A stretch of 55,135 nt of DNA from CAZPQM01 sp964588995 (lineage in GTDB: Bacteria; Pseudomonadota; Alphaproteobacteria; Rickettsiales; UBA8987): the NCBI GenBank assembly GCA_964588995.1, contig CAZPQM010000014.1:1-55135 (forward strand), in the 5' to 3' direction. Positions within the stretch are counted from its first letter, which is position 1. Every line of letters begins with the position of its first letter. Positions 42,440 to 51,492 of this stretch are shown here, one piece after another. The notes beneath the pieces are model-generated. The model saw only the letters and a list, made by a program, of their open reading frames with translations, was not told where the DNA came from and did no database searches. Position numbers and translations under genes: made by a program.

Positions 42440-45064
42440 ATGAACCTTGATAAGTTAACCCAAAACGCCCAGGCCATTTTACAGGAAGCGCAGAGCTGCG
42501 CAGTCGATCAGGACCATCAGCAACTTACGCCAGAGCATATCTTTTACGCTCTGTTAAAGGAGGATACGGCAACGGGATCATCCGAAAACCTGACGGTTTC
42601 TTTGCTAAATAGCACGGGGGCGAATGTCGTCTTTATTCAGGCCGGTATCAAAAAAGAGCTGGAAAGCCTGCCTAAGGTCACAGGCGCCGGACAGATGTAT
42701 ATGGATAAAAACACGCTGAAGCTGCTGAAAACGGCTACGGATCTCGCAAAAAAGGCCGGTGATGAATTTGTGACCACTGAACGGTTGCTGCAGGCACTGG
42801 TTGTTCAGGATGGGACAGCCAGTAAAAAGATTTTACAGGATGCAGGCGTTACAGCACAAAAAATAGAGGAGGCTATCAATAATATCCGCAAAGGCAAAAA
42901 GGCGACGTCCGCTTCTGCCGAAGAAAGCTATCAGGCGCTGGAGAAATATACAATTGACTTCACCGCACGAGCCAGCGACGGCAAAATCGATCCCGTAATC
43001 GGTCGTGATGAGGAAATTCGCCGTACCATGCAGGTGCTCTCCCGCCGCACGAAAAATAACCCGGTGCTGATTGGTGAGCCGGGCGTTGGTAAAACCGCCA
43101 TTGTCGAAGGGCTTGCTCAGCGCATGGTCAAAGGTGATGTGCCAGAGAATTTAAAGCATAAGCGCTTGCTTTCGCTGGATCTTGGGGCGTTGGTCGCGGG
43201 TGCAAAATTTCGCGGTGAATTTGAAGAGCGCTTAAAATCCGTGTTGAATGAAATTACCAGTGCTGCCGGCGAAATTATCTTATTTATTGACGAACTGCAC
43301 ACGCTGGTCGGCGCCGGTGCAGCTGAAGGCTCCATGGATGCCTCAAACCTGTTGAAACCCTCACTTGCGCGGGGTGAGCTGCATTGCGTCGGCGCGACAA
43401 CGCTGGATGAGTACCGTAAATATATCGAAAAAGACGCCGCCCTCGCCCGCCGTTTCCAAACGGTTTATGTCAGCGAGCCGACGGTCGAAGATACCATCTC
43501 CATCCTGCGCGGAATCAAAGAGAAATATGAGGTGCATCATGGTGTGCGCATTTCCGATTCGGCGCTTGTTGCGGCAGCCACGCTCTCGCACCGCTATATT
43601 ACCGACCGTTTCCTGCCGGATAAAGCAATTGACCTTGTGGATGAAGCGGCGAGTAAAATCCGCATGCAGGTTGACAGCAAGCCGGAAGAGATTGATGAGC
43701 TTGATCGTAAAATTATCCAGCTGAAGATTGAGCAGGAAGCGCTGAAAAAAGAAAAAGACGAAGCGTCGCAGAAGCGGCTGGAGAAGTTGAAAGAAGAGCT
43801 GAACGAGCTGGAAGAAAAATCGAAAGAGCTCACCGCGGCATGGGAAGCGGAAAAATCCAAGCTGACCAGTATTCAGCAGACGAAAGAAAAGCTGGACGAA
43901 GCACGGAATCAGCTGGAAATTGCTCAACGGGAAGGTGACCTCGCGAAAGCGGGTGAGCTAACATATGGCGTTATTCCTGAACTGACGAAAAAGCTGCAGG
44001 AAGCCGAAGCGAAAAAGCAAAGCAGCATGGTGAGTGAGTCCGTTACGGAAGACGATATCGCCTCCATTGTCGCGCGCTGGACGGGTGTTGAAGTGGAAAA
44101 GCTGCTCGAAGGGGAGCGTGAAAAGCTATTGCAGATGGAAGACAATCTGCGCAAACGCGTCATCGGGCAGGAAGATGCATTGGAATCGGTCAGTCAGGCC
44201 ATTCGCCGCGCACGTGCCGGATTGCAGGAGGAGTCACGGCCTATGGGCAGCTTTCTGTTTTTAGGCCCAACCGGCGTGGGAAAAACCGAGTTGACCAAGG
44301 CGCTCGCTGAGTTCCTGTTCGATGATGATTCCGCTTTGCTGCGTATGGATATGTCGGAATATATGGAGAAGCATGCCGTTGCAAGGTTGATCGGCGCGCC
44401 TCCGGGCTATGTGGGCTATGATGAAGGGGGCAGCCTGACCGAGGCTGTACGCCGTCGCCCCTATCAGGTGATTTTGTTCGACGAAATTGAAAAGGCGCAC
44501 CCGGATGTATTTAACATTCTGTTACAGGTGCTGGATGATGGGAGGTTAACCGACGGTCAGGGTCGTACGGTCGATTTCAGCAATACGACGATTATCCTTA
44601 CCTCCAATCTCGGATCGGAATATCTGGCTGAACTCAAAGATGGCGACAGTCTGGAAACGGTGCGCGGCAAAGTGATGGATGTCGTGCGTGCGCATTTCAG
44701 GCCCGAGTTTTTGAACCGTCTGGATGACATTATCCTCTTTAACCGGCTGCAGCGAGAGGACATGGCACAAATTGTCGAGATTCAACTGGCGCGGCTGCGT
44801 AAACGTCTGGCCCATCGCAGTATCACGATTGACCTTGATAGCAAAGCGACTGAATGGCTAGCGAATGCCGGCTATGATCCGGTGTACGGCGCCCGTCCGC
44901 TCAAACGCGTGATCCAGAACGAGCTACAGAATAAACTCGCCAATGAAATTCTGGAAGGCAATGTACCGGACGGCGCGAGCGTCAAAGTCACCGCAAAGAA
45001 CGAGGAGCTGAGCCTCTCTATTTTGAGTGAAGTGAAAGGAAAGAATGAGGATAAGGCGGCTTAG
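42440..45064 (+). CDS. clpB: ATP-dependent chaperone ClpB
   Basis: ClpB is the hexameric disaggregase that works with DnaK to rescue aggregated proteins. The 874-residue protein has the N-domain repeat pair (residues 1-145), first AAA+ Walker A GEPGVGKT near 211, and the coiled-coil middle domain (about 400-530, rich in Glu/Lys/Leu), which distinguishes ClpB from ClpA and ClpC. The second Walker A is GPTGVGKT near 610, followed by the D2 small domain. AAGGAAAC precedes the ATG. It is monocistronic or followed by the small AT-rich gene 8 bases on. Confidence 0.98.
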   Translation: MNLDKLTQNAQAILQEAQSCAVDQDHQQLTPEHIFYALLKEDTATGSSENLTVSLLNSTGANVVFIQAGIKKELESLPKVTGAGQMYMDKNTLKLLKTATDLAKKAGDEFVTTERLLQALVVQDGTASKKILQDAGVTAQKIEEAINNIRKGKKATSASAEESYQALEKYTIDFTARASDGKIDPVIGRDEEIRRTMQVLSRRTKNNPVLIGEPGVGKTAIVEGLAQRMVKGDVPENLKHKRLLSLDLGALVAGAKFRGEFEERLKSVLNEITSAAGEIILFIDELHTLVGAGAAEGSMDASNLLKPSLARGELHCVGATTLDEYRKYIEKDAALARRFQTVYVSEPTVEDTISILRGIKEKYEVHHGVRISDSALVAAATLSHRYITDRFLPDKAIDLVDEAASKIRMQVDSKPEEIDELDRKIIQLKIEQEALKKEKDEASQKRLEKLKEELNELEEKSKELTAAWEAEKSKLTSIQQTKEKLDEARNQLEIAQREGDLAKAGELTYGVIPELTKKLQEAEAKKQSSMVSESVTEDDIASIVARWTGVEVEKLLEGEREKLLQMEDNLRKRVIGQEDALESVSQAIRRARAGLQEESRPMGSFLFLGPTGVGKTELTKALAEFLFDDDSALLRMDMSEYMEKHAVARLIGAPPGYVGYDEGGSLTEAVRRRPYQVILFDEIEKAHPDVFNILLQVLDDGRLTDGQGRTVDFSNTTIILTSNLGSEYLAELKDGDSLETVRGKVMDVVRAHFRPEFLNRLDDIILFNRLQREDMAQIVEIQLARLRKRLAHRSITIDLDSKATEWLANAGYDPVYGARPLKRVIQNELQNKLANEILEGNVPDGASVKVTAKNEELSLSILSEVKGKNEDKAA

Positions 45065-45072
45065 ATAATATT

Positions 45073-45702
45073 TTGACTTTGGATTACATTAAAGCGAAAG
45101 AAGTTCACGAAGTATGTATTGCTGTAAGTGATAAGTGCCTTACTAATCTAAAATTGATAGCACAACTTTATGAAGTTAAGGATGATCCATTTATTCAAGA
45201 CAATTTAATAGAGTTGCTAAGTCATCTGAGTCAATCATTTCAAGAATCTATAATTATTGAGTTGTCTAATTTGTATGGTAAAGATAATTACAAAGCACAA
45301 ATTTCAATTTATACACTTTTAAAACTGGTATCTGCATTACCTACAGATACTGAAGATAAGCTAATTACCGAATTAGCTGAGTTAATCCCCTCTCTCAAAA
45401 AAAAGAAGCATAACATACAAAGTGCTCTTGAAGGTGTTAAACATACAATAGCCGATTCCAATGGTATTGGATCAAAAATTGCAAGGATACGAGCATCCAG
45501 ATCCCAACTCTATGCACATAGAGAGCTAATTTCTTATAAAAAAATAGATATCGCGACAGAAAAAGATGCTTATGAAGTTACACTGTTTAGCTCGAAGCTT
45601 TTAAATATTATTGGAATACATTTTTTTGGAAATAACCCTGACAATACGTTTGCGGCACTTCCCCAACAGTTAAAGTTTTTGTTTAATTATTCAAACCGCT
45701 AA
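45073..45702 (+). CDS. Hypothetical protein with HEPN-like RxxxxxH motif
   Basis: I do not recognise a named family with certainty. The 209-residue protein starts with TTG, 8 bases after clpB. It is alpha-helical with long amphipathic stretches. The segment RASRSQLYAHRE contains R143-x5-H149, which fits the HEPN ribonuclease signature (R-x4-6-H) and resembles AbiU2-type proteins. Its base composition is far more AT-rich than clpB or grxB, with codon use rich in AAA, TTA and ATA, indicating recent acquisition. A role in defence or as a toxin would fit, but no antitoxin partner is seen. Confidence 0.55.
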   Translation: MTLDYIKAKEVHEVCIAVSDKCLTNLKLIAQLYEVKDDPFIQDNLIELLSHLSQSFQESIIIELSNLYGKDNYKAQISIYTLLKLVSALPTDTEDKLITELAELIPSLKKKKHNIQSALEGVKHTIADSNGIGSKIARIRASRSQLYAHRELISYKKIDIATEKDAYEVTLFSSKLLNIIGIHFFGNNPDNTFAALPQQLKFLFNYSNR

Positions 45703-46338
45703 CGGCTTATGATCGGGGATGCCGGTTGCCTCTGTCATCACCTTAAAATAGCTGCGCACCTGATTCGGAAATTTTAGCCCTTTAACAATGCGCAGGCTGC
45801 GTAAGACGGCATAGAGGTGAATATCATCTTCTGATAACGCTTCGTTGACACTCGCATCTTTCTGAATCAAGCCGTCCAGCTCCTGCAAATGCGCCTCCGC
45901 CTGCCGGATCAGCGCTTCACTATGCGCGAGATGCTCTTCAAATGAGCCGATCATCGCTTCTTTCTTCTGCGTGAAGTAATCGATTGCCCCCTGCGTTTTG
46001 AACTCCTCAAGATCGGCCTTCACCCAGCGTGGCATGGCGAGCTTGTATAGATAATCACGCGATGCACCAAGCCACTCTGCTACGGCCTCGTTCGTCTCGC
46101 CCTGAAGGACAGGTTCCCCTTCCAACCCATCAATATAATGGATAATATCCATACTTTCAGGCATGTAGTCTCCCGTATCCAGCTCCAGTATCGGCACCAT
46201 CTTTTTGCCGATCATGGCTTTCGGCGTGGCTTCATCATCATTTAACAGGGTGATCAGCTCGACGGGCACATTTTTCAGGCCGAATATCATCCGCGCTTTG
46301 ACACAATACGGACAGTGATCGTAGACATACAGTTTCAT
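45691..46338 (-). CDS. grxB: Glutaredoxin 2 (GrxB)
   Basis: GrxB is a GST-like, monothiol/dithiol glutaredoxin that uses glutathione to reduce protein disulphides. The 215-residue protein has the active site C9-P-Y-C12 in DHCPYCVKAR, MVPILELDTG (cis-Pro), ESMDIIHYID, and the C-terminal helical domain ending LKFPNQVRSYFKVMTEATGIP. The pairing with gshA and gshB 25 kb away shows a complete glutathione system. It is convergent with the AT-rich gene, overlapping it by 12 bases at the 3' ends. Confidence 0.93.
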   Translation of the reverse strand: MKLYVYDHCPYCVKARMIFGLKNVPVELITLLNDDEATPKAMIGKKMVPILELDTGDYMPESMDIIHYIDGLEGEPVLQGETNEAVAEWLGASRDYLYKLAMPRWVKADLEEFKTQGAIDYFTQKKEAMIGSFEEHLAHSEALIRQAEAHLQELDGLIQKDASVNEALSEDDIHLYAVLRSLRIVKGLKFPNQVRSYFKVMTEATGIPDHKPLAV

Positions 46339-46381
46339 ATTGCGTATGATGACGGGGACTATATTTTTTGCAACCTATTTT

Positions 46382-46512
46382 GTCATACCGACAGGTGAGC
46401 AAACAGTATGTTTGCGAATCCACGGAATCCATAGAAGCAAAAGATTTCTATCTTTTGCTTCTATGGATTCCGTCGTCTCGCGGATTACTATCCGCTCGCG
46501 TGTCGGAATGAC
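46382..46512. repeat. 131-bp palindromic intergenic element
   Basis: The centre is a perfect 23-bp inverted repeat (46423-46445 with 46450-46472) around a 4-base loop. The outer ends GTCATACCGACA (46382-46393) and TGTCGGAATGAC (46501-46512) pair with one mismatch. Between them each side has its own small hairpin: GCAAAC/GTTTGC on the left and GCGGAT/ATCCGC on the right, so the whole element can fold as a cruciform. It ends 12 bases before the cysS ATG, in the cysS leader. Confidence 0.9.
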
Positions 46513-46524
46513 GTGTTTTTTACT

Positions 46525-47877
46525 ATGCCCCTCACCCTTTACAACAGCTTAACCAAACGCGAAGAAATCTTCACGCCCATCGACCCTAACCATATCACCA
46601 TGTATGTCTGCGGGCCAACTGTTTATAATTATCCGCATATCGGCAATGCGCGACCGGCAGTCGTGTTTGACGTGCTGTTTAGGCTGCTAAAAGCCACCTA
46701 TCCCAAAATGACCTATGCGCGAAACATCACTGATGTTGACGACAAAATTAACAAGGCGGCGCAGGAACAGAACGTTCCGATTCAAACGATAACGGATAAA
46801 TTTACCGATGTGTATCACGCGGATATGGACGCACTTCACGTGCTGCGGCCCACGATTGAGCCGCGTGCGACTGACCATATTGCGGAGATGATTGCAATGA
46901 TTGCCTCCCTCATCGAAAAGGGTCACGCCTACGAAGCGGAAGGGCATGTGCTGTTTGATGTCAGCAGTTATGATGATTATGGGGCGCTTTCAAAACGTCC
47001 GCTTGAGGAAATGATTGCGGGTGCGCGGGTTGAGGTTGCACCCTATAAAAAACATGCGATGGACTTTGTCCTATGGAAACCATCGGAGGATGGTATTGTG
47101 GGTTGGGATAGCCCATTCGGCTATGGCCGCCCGGGTTGGCATTTGGAATGTACCGCTATGATCCAAAAGCACCTTGGTGAAACAATTGATATTCATGGCG
47201 GCGGGCAGGATTTGATCTTCCCACATCACGAGAATGAAATTGCGCAGGGCACCTGCTGCCATGATGGTAGGCCCTATGTGAATTACTGGCTGCATAACGG
47301 GTTTGTGAATGTAAATCAGGAGAAGATGAGCAAGTCGATCGGCAATGTGCTACTGGTGAATGATTTGCTCAACGACTATGACGGCGAGGTTATCCGCTAT
47401 GCGCTGCTTTCCACCCATTATCGTAAACCGCTCGACTGGGATGATACCACCTTACCCCGCGCGAAAGAGGCGCTAGATTATCTTTACCGTGCGCTTGAAA
47501 TTGCACCGGATATTGAGCCTACGCGCTGCCCTGAAGTTCTCTCCGCGCTGGAAGATAATATGAACAGCCCGCTCGCCTTTACTGAGCTTTCCAGACTAGC
47601 GAAAGAAGCGCAGAAAGGTAACCGCGATGCCGTTAGTCAGTTAAAAGGCGGAGCGGTGCTGCTCGGGATTCTCAATCATACACCGCAAGAATGGTTTACC
47701 CGCGGCGGTGCAGAAGATAGCTTATCCGATAAGGCGATTGAAGCATTACTCACTAAGCGGACAGAAGCGAAGAAACGAAAAGACTTCGCTAAGGCCGACG
47801 ACATACGCGATCAACTCACTGCGGAAGGAATCATGATTGAAGATACCTCCGATGGGCCAAAATGGCGACGGAAGTAG
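46525..47877 (+). CDS. cysS: Cysteine--tRNA ligase
   Basis: CysS charges tRNA-Cys. From ATG 46525 the protein has 450 residues, the normal length. It has the zinc ligand C29 in MYVCGPTVYN, the class I HIGH-like motif PHIGNARP (H38), HGGGQDLIFPHHENE, and KMSKSIGN. An upstream GTG at 46513 would add four residues, but its position abuts the palindromic repeat. No clear Shine-Dalgarno is seen before the ATG, which sits 12 bases after the repeat, so the repeat probably supplies or affects the leader of this mRNA. Confidence 0.97.
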   Translation: MPLTLYNSLTKREEIFTPIDPNHITMYVCGPTVYNYPHIGNARPAVVFDVLFRLLKATYPKMTYARNITDVDDKINKAAQEQNVPIQTITDKFTDVYHADMDALHVLRPTIEPRATDHIAEMIAMIASLIEKGHAYEAEGHVLFDVSSYDDYGALSKRPLEEMIAGARVEVAPYKKHAMDFVLWKPSEDGIVGWDSPFGYGRPGWHLECTAMIQKHLGETIDIHGGGQDLIFPHHENEIAQGTCCHDGRPYVNYWLHNGFVNVNQEKMSKSIGNVLLVNDLLNDYDGEVIRYALLSTHYRKPLDWDDTTLPRAKEALDYLYRALEIAPDIEPTRCPEVLSALEDNMNSPLAFTELSRLAKEAQKGNRDAVSQLKGGAVLLGILNHTPQEWFTRGGAEDSLSDKAIEALLTKRTEAKKRKDFAKADDIRDQLTAEGIMIEDTSDGPKWRRK

Positions 47878-47946
47878 TTATTGATTACCCAAGCTAAAAT
47901 CCTTATATAAATTGCACATAACACAAACTGTGAAGCACTAATCCTT

Positions 47947-48414
47947 ATGTTTGAAAAACGCGTTACGATAGAACAGGTTGAAGAGGGCAATGAACTCGCC
48001 CCTAAATTTGATGAAAACGGGCTGATCGCCTGCGTCACCACCTCGGCCAAAACCGGCGAAGTGCTGATGCTCGGCTATATGAACGAAGAAGCGCTCAAAA
48101 AAACCATCGAAACGGGCGAAGCGCATTATTGGAGCCGCTCGCGTCAGGTGCTCTGGCATAAAGGAGCGACGTCAGGCTTGATTCAAAAGATTGAAGAAAT
48201 GCGCATTGATGATGATCAGGATGCCGTGTGGATTTCCGTCAGCATGGAAGGTGACGAGGCAAGCTGCCACGTCGGCTATCGCAGCTGCTTTTACCGCGCC
48301 GTTCCTACCGGAAAAACTACTGACAGCAAAATCGAGCTGGAATACAAAGAAGATGCCAAAACCTTTGACCCAAAAGAAGTCTACGGTGACGCACCTAATC
48401 CGACGATTTTGTAA
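47947..48414 (+). CDS. hisI: Phosphoribosyl-AMP cyclohydrolase
   Basis: HisI opens the purine ring of phosphoribosyl-AMP in histidine synthesis, using zinc. The 155-residue protein, with no HisE fusion, has GLIACVTTSAKTGEVLMLGY, AHYWSRSRQVLWHKGATSG, and the metal site SCHVGYRSCFYRAV. The last 35 residues are a longer tail than in many homologues. The other his genes are not nearby. Confidence 0.96.
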   Translation: MFEKRVTIEQVEEGNELAPKFDENGLIACVTTSAKTGEVLMLGYMNEEALKKTIETGEAHYWSRSRQVLWHKGATSGLIQKIEEMRIDDDQDAVWISVSMEGDEASCHVGYRSCFYRAVPTGKTTDSKIELEYKEDAKTFDPKEVYGDAPNPTIL

Positions 48415-48420
48415 TCAATA

Positions 48421-48505
48421 CGTCATCGCGAGGCTTAGCCGCGGCGATCTCGTGCTCGATTATTCCCAAAAAGATTGCCGCGTTGCTATCGCTCCCCGAA
48501 ATGAC
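48421..48505. repeat. Imperfect palindromic repeat, GTCATnnCG type
   Basis: The left arm (48421-48452, beginning CGTCATCGCGAGG) and right arm (48472-48505, ending CCCCGAAATGAC) are imperfect inverted copies. Both carry a GCGGC(a/g)ATCT core. Such GTCAT...ATGAC elements are dispersed in many alphaproteobacterial genomes. It lies between hisI and yidD, where the hairpin may act as a transcription barrier. Confidence 0.75.
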
Positions 48506-48516
48506 TGAATAATAAC

Positions 48517-48756
48517 ATGAACCCGCTCCGTCTGCCGATCCGTTTATACCAACTGCTCATCTCACCGTTATTGGGCAATAACTGTCGTTATACGCCCAGC
48601 TGTTCAGAATATGCGAACGAGGCGATTAAGGAACATGGCGCGATTAAAGGTAGCTGGCTAGCGTTCAAGCGTATCTGCAGATGCCACCCTCTCGGTGGAA
48701 GCGGCCATGATCCGATACCCGTCAATCGTTCTAGAAAAAAGACCGCAACAAAATAG
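48517..48756 (+). CDS. yidD: Membrane protein insertion efficiency factor YidD
   Basis: This 79-residue protein has the complete family motif NNCRYTPSCSEYANEAI and FKRICRCHPLGGSGHDPIP. It is thought to help YidC insert membrane proteins at the inner membrane. It is normally found near rpmH-rnpA-yidC, but here it stands alone behind a palindromic repeat. It converges with the response-regulator gene after 17 bases. Confidence 0.96.
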   Translation: MNPLRLPIRLYQLLISPLLGNNCRYTPSCSEYANEAIKEHGAIKGSWLAFKRICRCHPLGGSGHDPIPVNRSRKKTATK

Positions 48757-48773
48757 CCCCTGCATCAAAATAG

Positions 48774-49733
48774 CTATACTTCCTGCTGCGGTAAAGGTAA
48801 CAGGTAATGCACCTCATTACCGTTTCCGATAAATTTCAGATTACCCGGATTTGTTGTTCCCGCCATCGCAATGCCGCGTCCGCAAGGCTCCGTCATCCGC
48901 GTTGGATCAAATTCCAGATGATTACGCCAGTTGAAGCCAGCCCCCTGATCTTTGATAATGACCAACAATTTATGTTTGTTACGCTCAATACTAACTACCA
49001 CTTTTTTGTATTCATTTTCCTTAAGCTGTAAACGCTTTGCGATTTCCTTTTCCCACTCCCCATTCACAAGTAGATCATATTTCGCTTCACCACCAATGCC
49101 TAGATTACCATGCTCAATCGCATTGATTAGAAGAGCGGTCAAGCCAACAATATAGCGTGACGGATCCGCAGTCATGCTGGCGATATAACCCGCAAGCTCC
49201 CTGGCATCATCGAGCCCTTTAAAATGAAAAGTTGCCGACTGCATATTGGCAACGACAGCATTTCGTTTATTAATCTGATTGTGCAGTATCTGCTGTTCAC
49301 TAAACTCCCGTAACGCTGCTTCAATGACCGAAAGTAACATCTTAGCCGCATACGGCTTAGTCACATAATAGTATGCCCCCGCTTCGATCCCTTCAACCGC
49401 CTCATCGCTGCCGCCTTTCGCCGTTTGTAATATCACCGGAATATTTTTTAACTCGGGATCTGCCTTCATGTGCTTTAACAAGGTGATCCCGTCCATTTCC
49501 GGCATCATGCGGTCCAATAAAACCACGTCGATACGCTCATCCGAGAATTTCAGAATTTCCCAGGCCTTTTGTCCATCTGTCGCGCAGATAGTTTTATAAT
49601 TGGCTTTATGCAGGTGTTTTTCCATGATTTCGAGGTTAAACACCTCATCATCCACACAGAGTATGCACGCGTTACGTTGCGCTATATCGCTTTCCTCTGC
49701 CGCCAGCTTAATTTGATTATCTACCACGTGCAC
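48774..49733 (-). CDS. Response regulator with HATPase output domain
   Basis: This 319-residue protein starts with a receiver domain (DD at 28-29, phospho-Asp74 in VLLDRMMPEMDG, Thr104, Lys126 in TKPYA). The C-terminal half (about 170-319) is a GHKL ATPase domain of the RsbW/anti-sigma type: N box LINAIEHGN, DQGAGFNW and GRGIAM. No DNA-binding domain. The start is GTG, directly after the TAG of the kinase gene, so the two are one unit. The output domain suggests it acts by binding or phosphorylating a partner protein, but no sigma factor or anti-sigma partner is close by. Confidence 0.88.
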   Translation of the reverse strand: MHVVDNQIKLAAEESDIAQRNACILCVDDEVFNLEIMEKHLHKANYKTICATDGQKAWEILKFSDERIDVVLLDRMMPEMDGITLLKHMKADPELKNIPVILQTAKGGSDEAVEGIEAGAYYYVTKPYAAKMLLSVIEAALREFSEQQILHNQINKRNAVVANMQSATFHFKGLDDARELAGYIASMTADPSRYIVGLTALLINAIEHGNLGIGGEAKYDLLVNGEWEKEIAKRLQLKENEYKKVVVSIERNKHKLLVIIKDQGAGFNWRNHLEFDPTRMTEPCGRGIAMAGTTNPGNLKFIGNGNEVHYLLPLPQQEV

Positions 49734-51290
49734 CTACCCAATATCATTGTCCTGTAAATTCGCCGGAGATTCAAGCGGTAAAATAAAGGTGAATTTTGCG
49801 CCCTGCTTATCGCGGTTGTTTTCACACCAAATTTTACCACCATGCCCCTTAATAATTTCATTACAAATCGATAGCCCCAGCCCCGTTCCGCCTGCACCCG
49901 TCGTCGTTTTACTGCTTTGAATAAACTTATCGAACACATGTTCCAATTCATCTTCCGGAATACCCATGCCTTCATCTATCACACTTAAATAAATACCTGC
50001 TTTTTTATCAACTTCCTCACCCAGAGAGAACAGGGCTTTGCCAAGCTGAATGTGAATTTTGCCCTTTTCAGGTGAAAACTTAATCGCGTTCGACATAAGA
50101 TTCAGAATGACCTGAACAATTTTCTCTGCATCTTGTGGCGCATCAGGAAGTCCATCTTCTTCGTTTATTTCGACCGTTAACTCTTTTTCTTCTAATAATT
50201 TTTGCACCTCCGATAACACAACTTGTATCTGCTGATTGAGCGGAGACGGAGTAATCTTAAACTGCATCTTCCCCGATTCAAGTTTAGATGAATCCAGCAG
50301 ATTATTGAGTAAGGACAATAGACGATCCCCACTGGAATGAATACGATCAAAATAGCGATTGAGTTCTTTCCGGGACGCCTCCTTGGCTTCCTCCATGCCA
50401 AACCCGGAATAACTAAGAATGGCATGCATCGGAGTGCGGAGTTCGTGACTCATATTAGCAAGAAATTCACTCTTAGCGTGGTTAGCAGTTTCGGCTCGTG
50501 CTCTTGCCTTTTCCAGCTCAGCCGTGCGTTCTTTGACCCTCTGCTCAAGACTTTCGTTTATAGCTTTAATCTGCTTGTCCCGTTTTTGCACCCGGGAAAG
50601 CATATTATTAAATGTTTCGGTTAAAACCCCTAATTCATCATTTGAAAATTTAACGGCGCGAATACTGTAGTCGTGTTCTTCAGATACGCTACGAGCCACC
50701 TCAGAAAGCGCTGCAATCGGCTGGGTAATACACTGCTTTAACCACATTGAAAGAAGATACGCCGCGAGCGTACCGATAGCGATAGCAGCCAGTGCATAGA
50801 GAGAATATCGGACAAATGTTTTATGAATGTCCTGCAAAGAAAGACGGATAAGAATTCCTCCTACTTTCTCCTCACTAAAGAAGATATCACGATACATTGA
50901 GATGGAGCCTGATTCAAACTTATAACCTGACGTTAGCATACTGTTTGCCGACATCACCGTGTCGGGACAACTTAAATTCTCAGTATTAAATTGAGATGCA
51001 AACAGCTCTCCACCTTCATCGTAAATACATATAACCTCTATAGACTTATGCGTCTTGTATGCAGCCAGACTTTCTTTAGCACGTTGATAGTCTAAGAAAA
51101 CAAGTGGCCCATGCATACCAATACTGATAACCTTACCAAGGTTTTCTATCTCCGCCATCTTAGCGTTACGCAATTGGTTATAATTTAGCACCAGAAAAAT
51201 GGCGAACGTGATTAGCAACGCAATCGCGCTGCTCAACATCACAATAGCTAGCAGCTTCCTAGGTACGGAAATATGTTGAAGCCATTTCAT
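49734..51290 (-). CDS. Sensor histidine kinase with CHASE8 periplasmic domain
   Basis: This 518-residue kinase has a first membrane helix (about 13-35), a periplasmic segment of about 120 residues with ENLGKVISIGMHGPLVFLDY (the CHASE8 pattern), a second helix (about 162-184), and HAMP (185-240). HisKA follows with phospho-His282 in MSHELRTPMHAILSYSG, then HATPase with SNAIKFSPEKG and GTGLGLSICNEIIKGHGG. Co-transcribed with the response regulator. CHASE8 domains are usual partners of YfiR, which is encoded 3 kb away on the other strand. Confidence 0.93.
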   Translation of the reverse strand: MKWLQHISVPRKLLAIVMLSSAIALLITFAIFLVLNYNQLRNAKMAEIENLGKVISIGMHGPLVFLDYQRAKESLAAYKTHKSIEVICIYDEGGELFASQFNTENLSCPDTVMSANSMLTSGYKFESGSISMYRDIFFSEEKVGGILIRLSLQDIHKTFVRYSLYALAAIAIGTLAAYLLSMWLKQCITQPIAALSEVARSVSEEHDYSIRAVKFSNDELGVLTETFNNMLSRVQKRDKQIKAINESLEQRVKERTAELEKARARAETANHAKSEFLANMSHELRTPMHAILSYSGFGMEEAKEASRKELNRYFDRIHSSGDRLLSLLNNLLDSSKLESGKMQFKITPSPLNQQIQVVLSEVQKLLEEKELTVEINEEDGLPDAPQDAEKIVQVILNLMSNAIKFSPEKGKIHIQLGKALFSLGEEVDKKAGIYLSVIDEGMGIPEDELEHVFDKFIQSSKTTTGAGGTGLGLSICNEIIKGHGGKIWCENNRDKQGAKFTFILPLESPANLQDNDIG

Positions 51291-51298
51291 ATATTTAA

Positions 51299-51492
51299 AA
51301 CACCTATACCACTAAATGTTAAAACAGATGCATCCACATTCGCCACAAATGATTGATCTTTGAGAAAAAACATGATATTAAACTGCGAATAATGTAAAAA
51401 CGTCACACAGAGAGAGAAGACTCTTGCGGTGTTTGTGCAGTATTTTCTAAAACACATTACCACTATTTTATAGTGCAGCTCAGTGAGTAAAT
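51299..51492. other. Non-coding region between kinase and GNAT-like genes
   Basis: About 200 bases separate these divergent genes and must carry both promoters. I see no clear operator. A GAGAGAGAAGA stretch lies near 51409-51419, and the region is AT-rich. Confidence 0.35.

Noticed and set aside
46382..46512. CRISPR array
   Set aside because: The element is an inverted, not direct, repeat without regularly spaced units. No cas genes are in the window.
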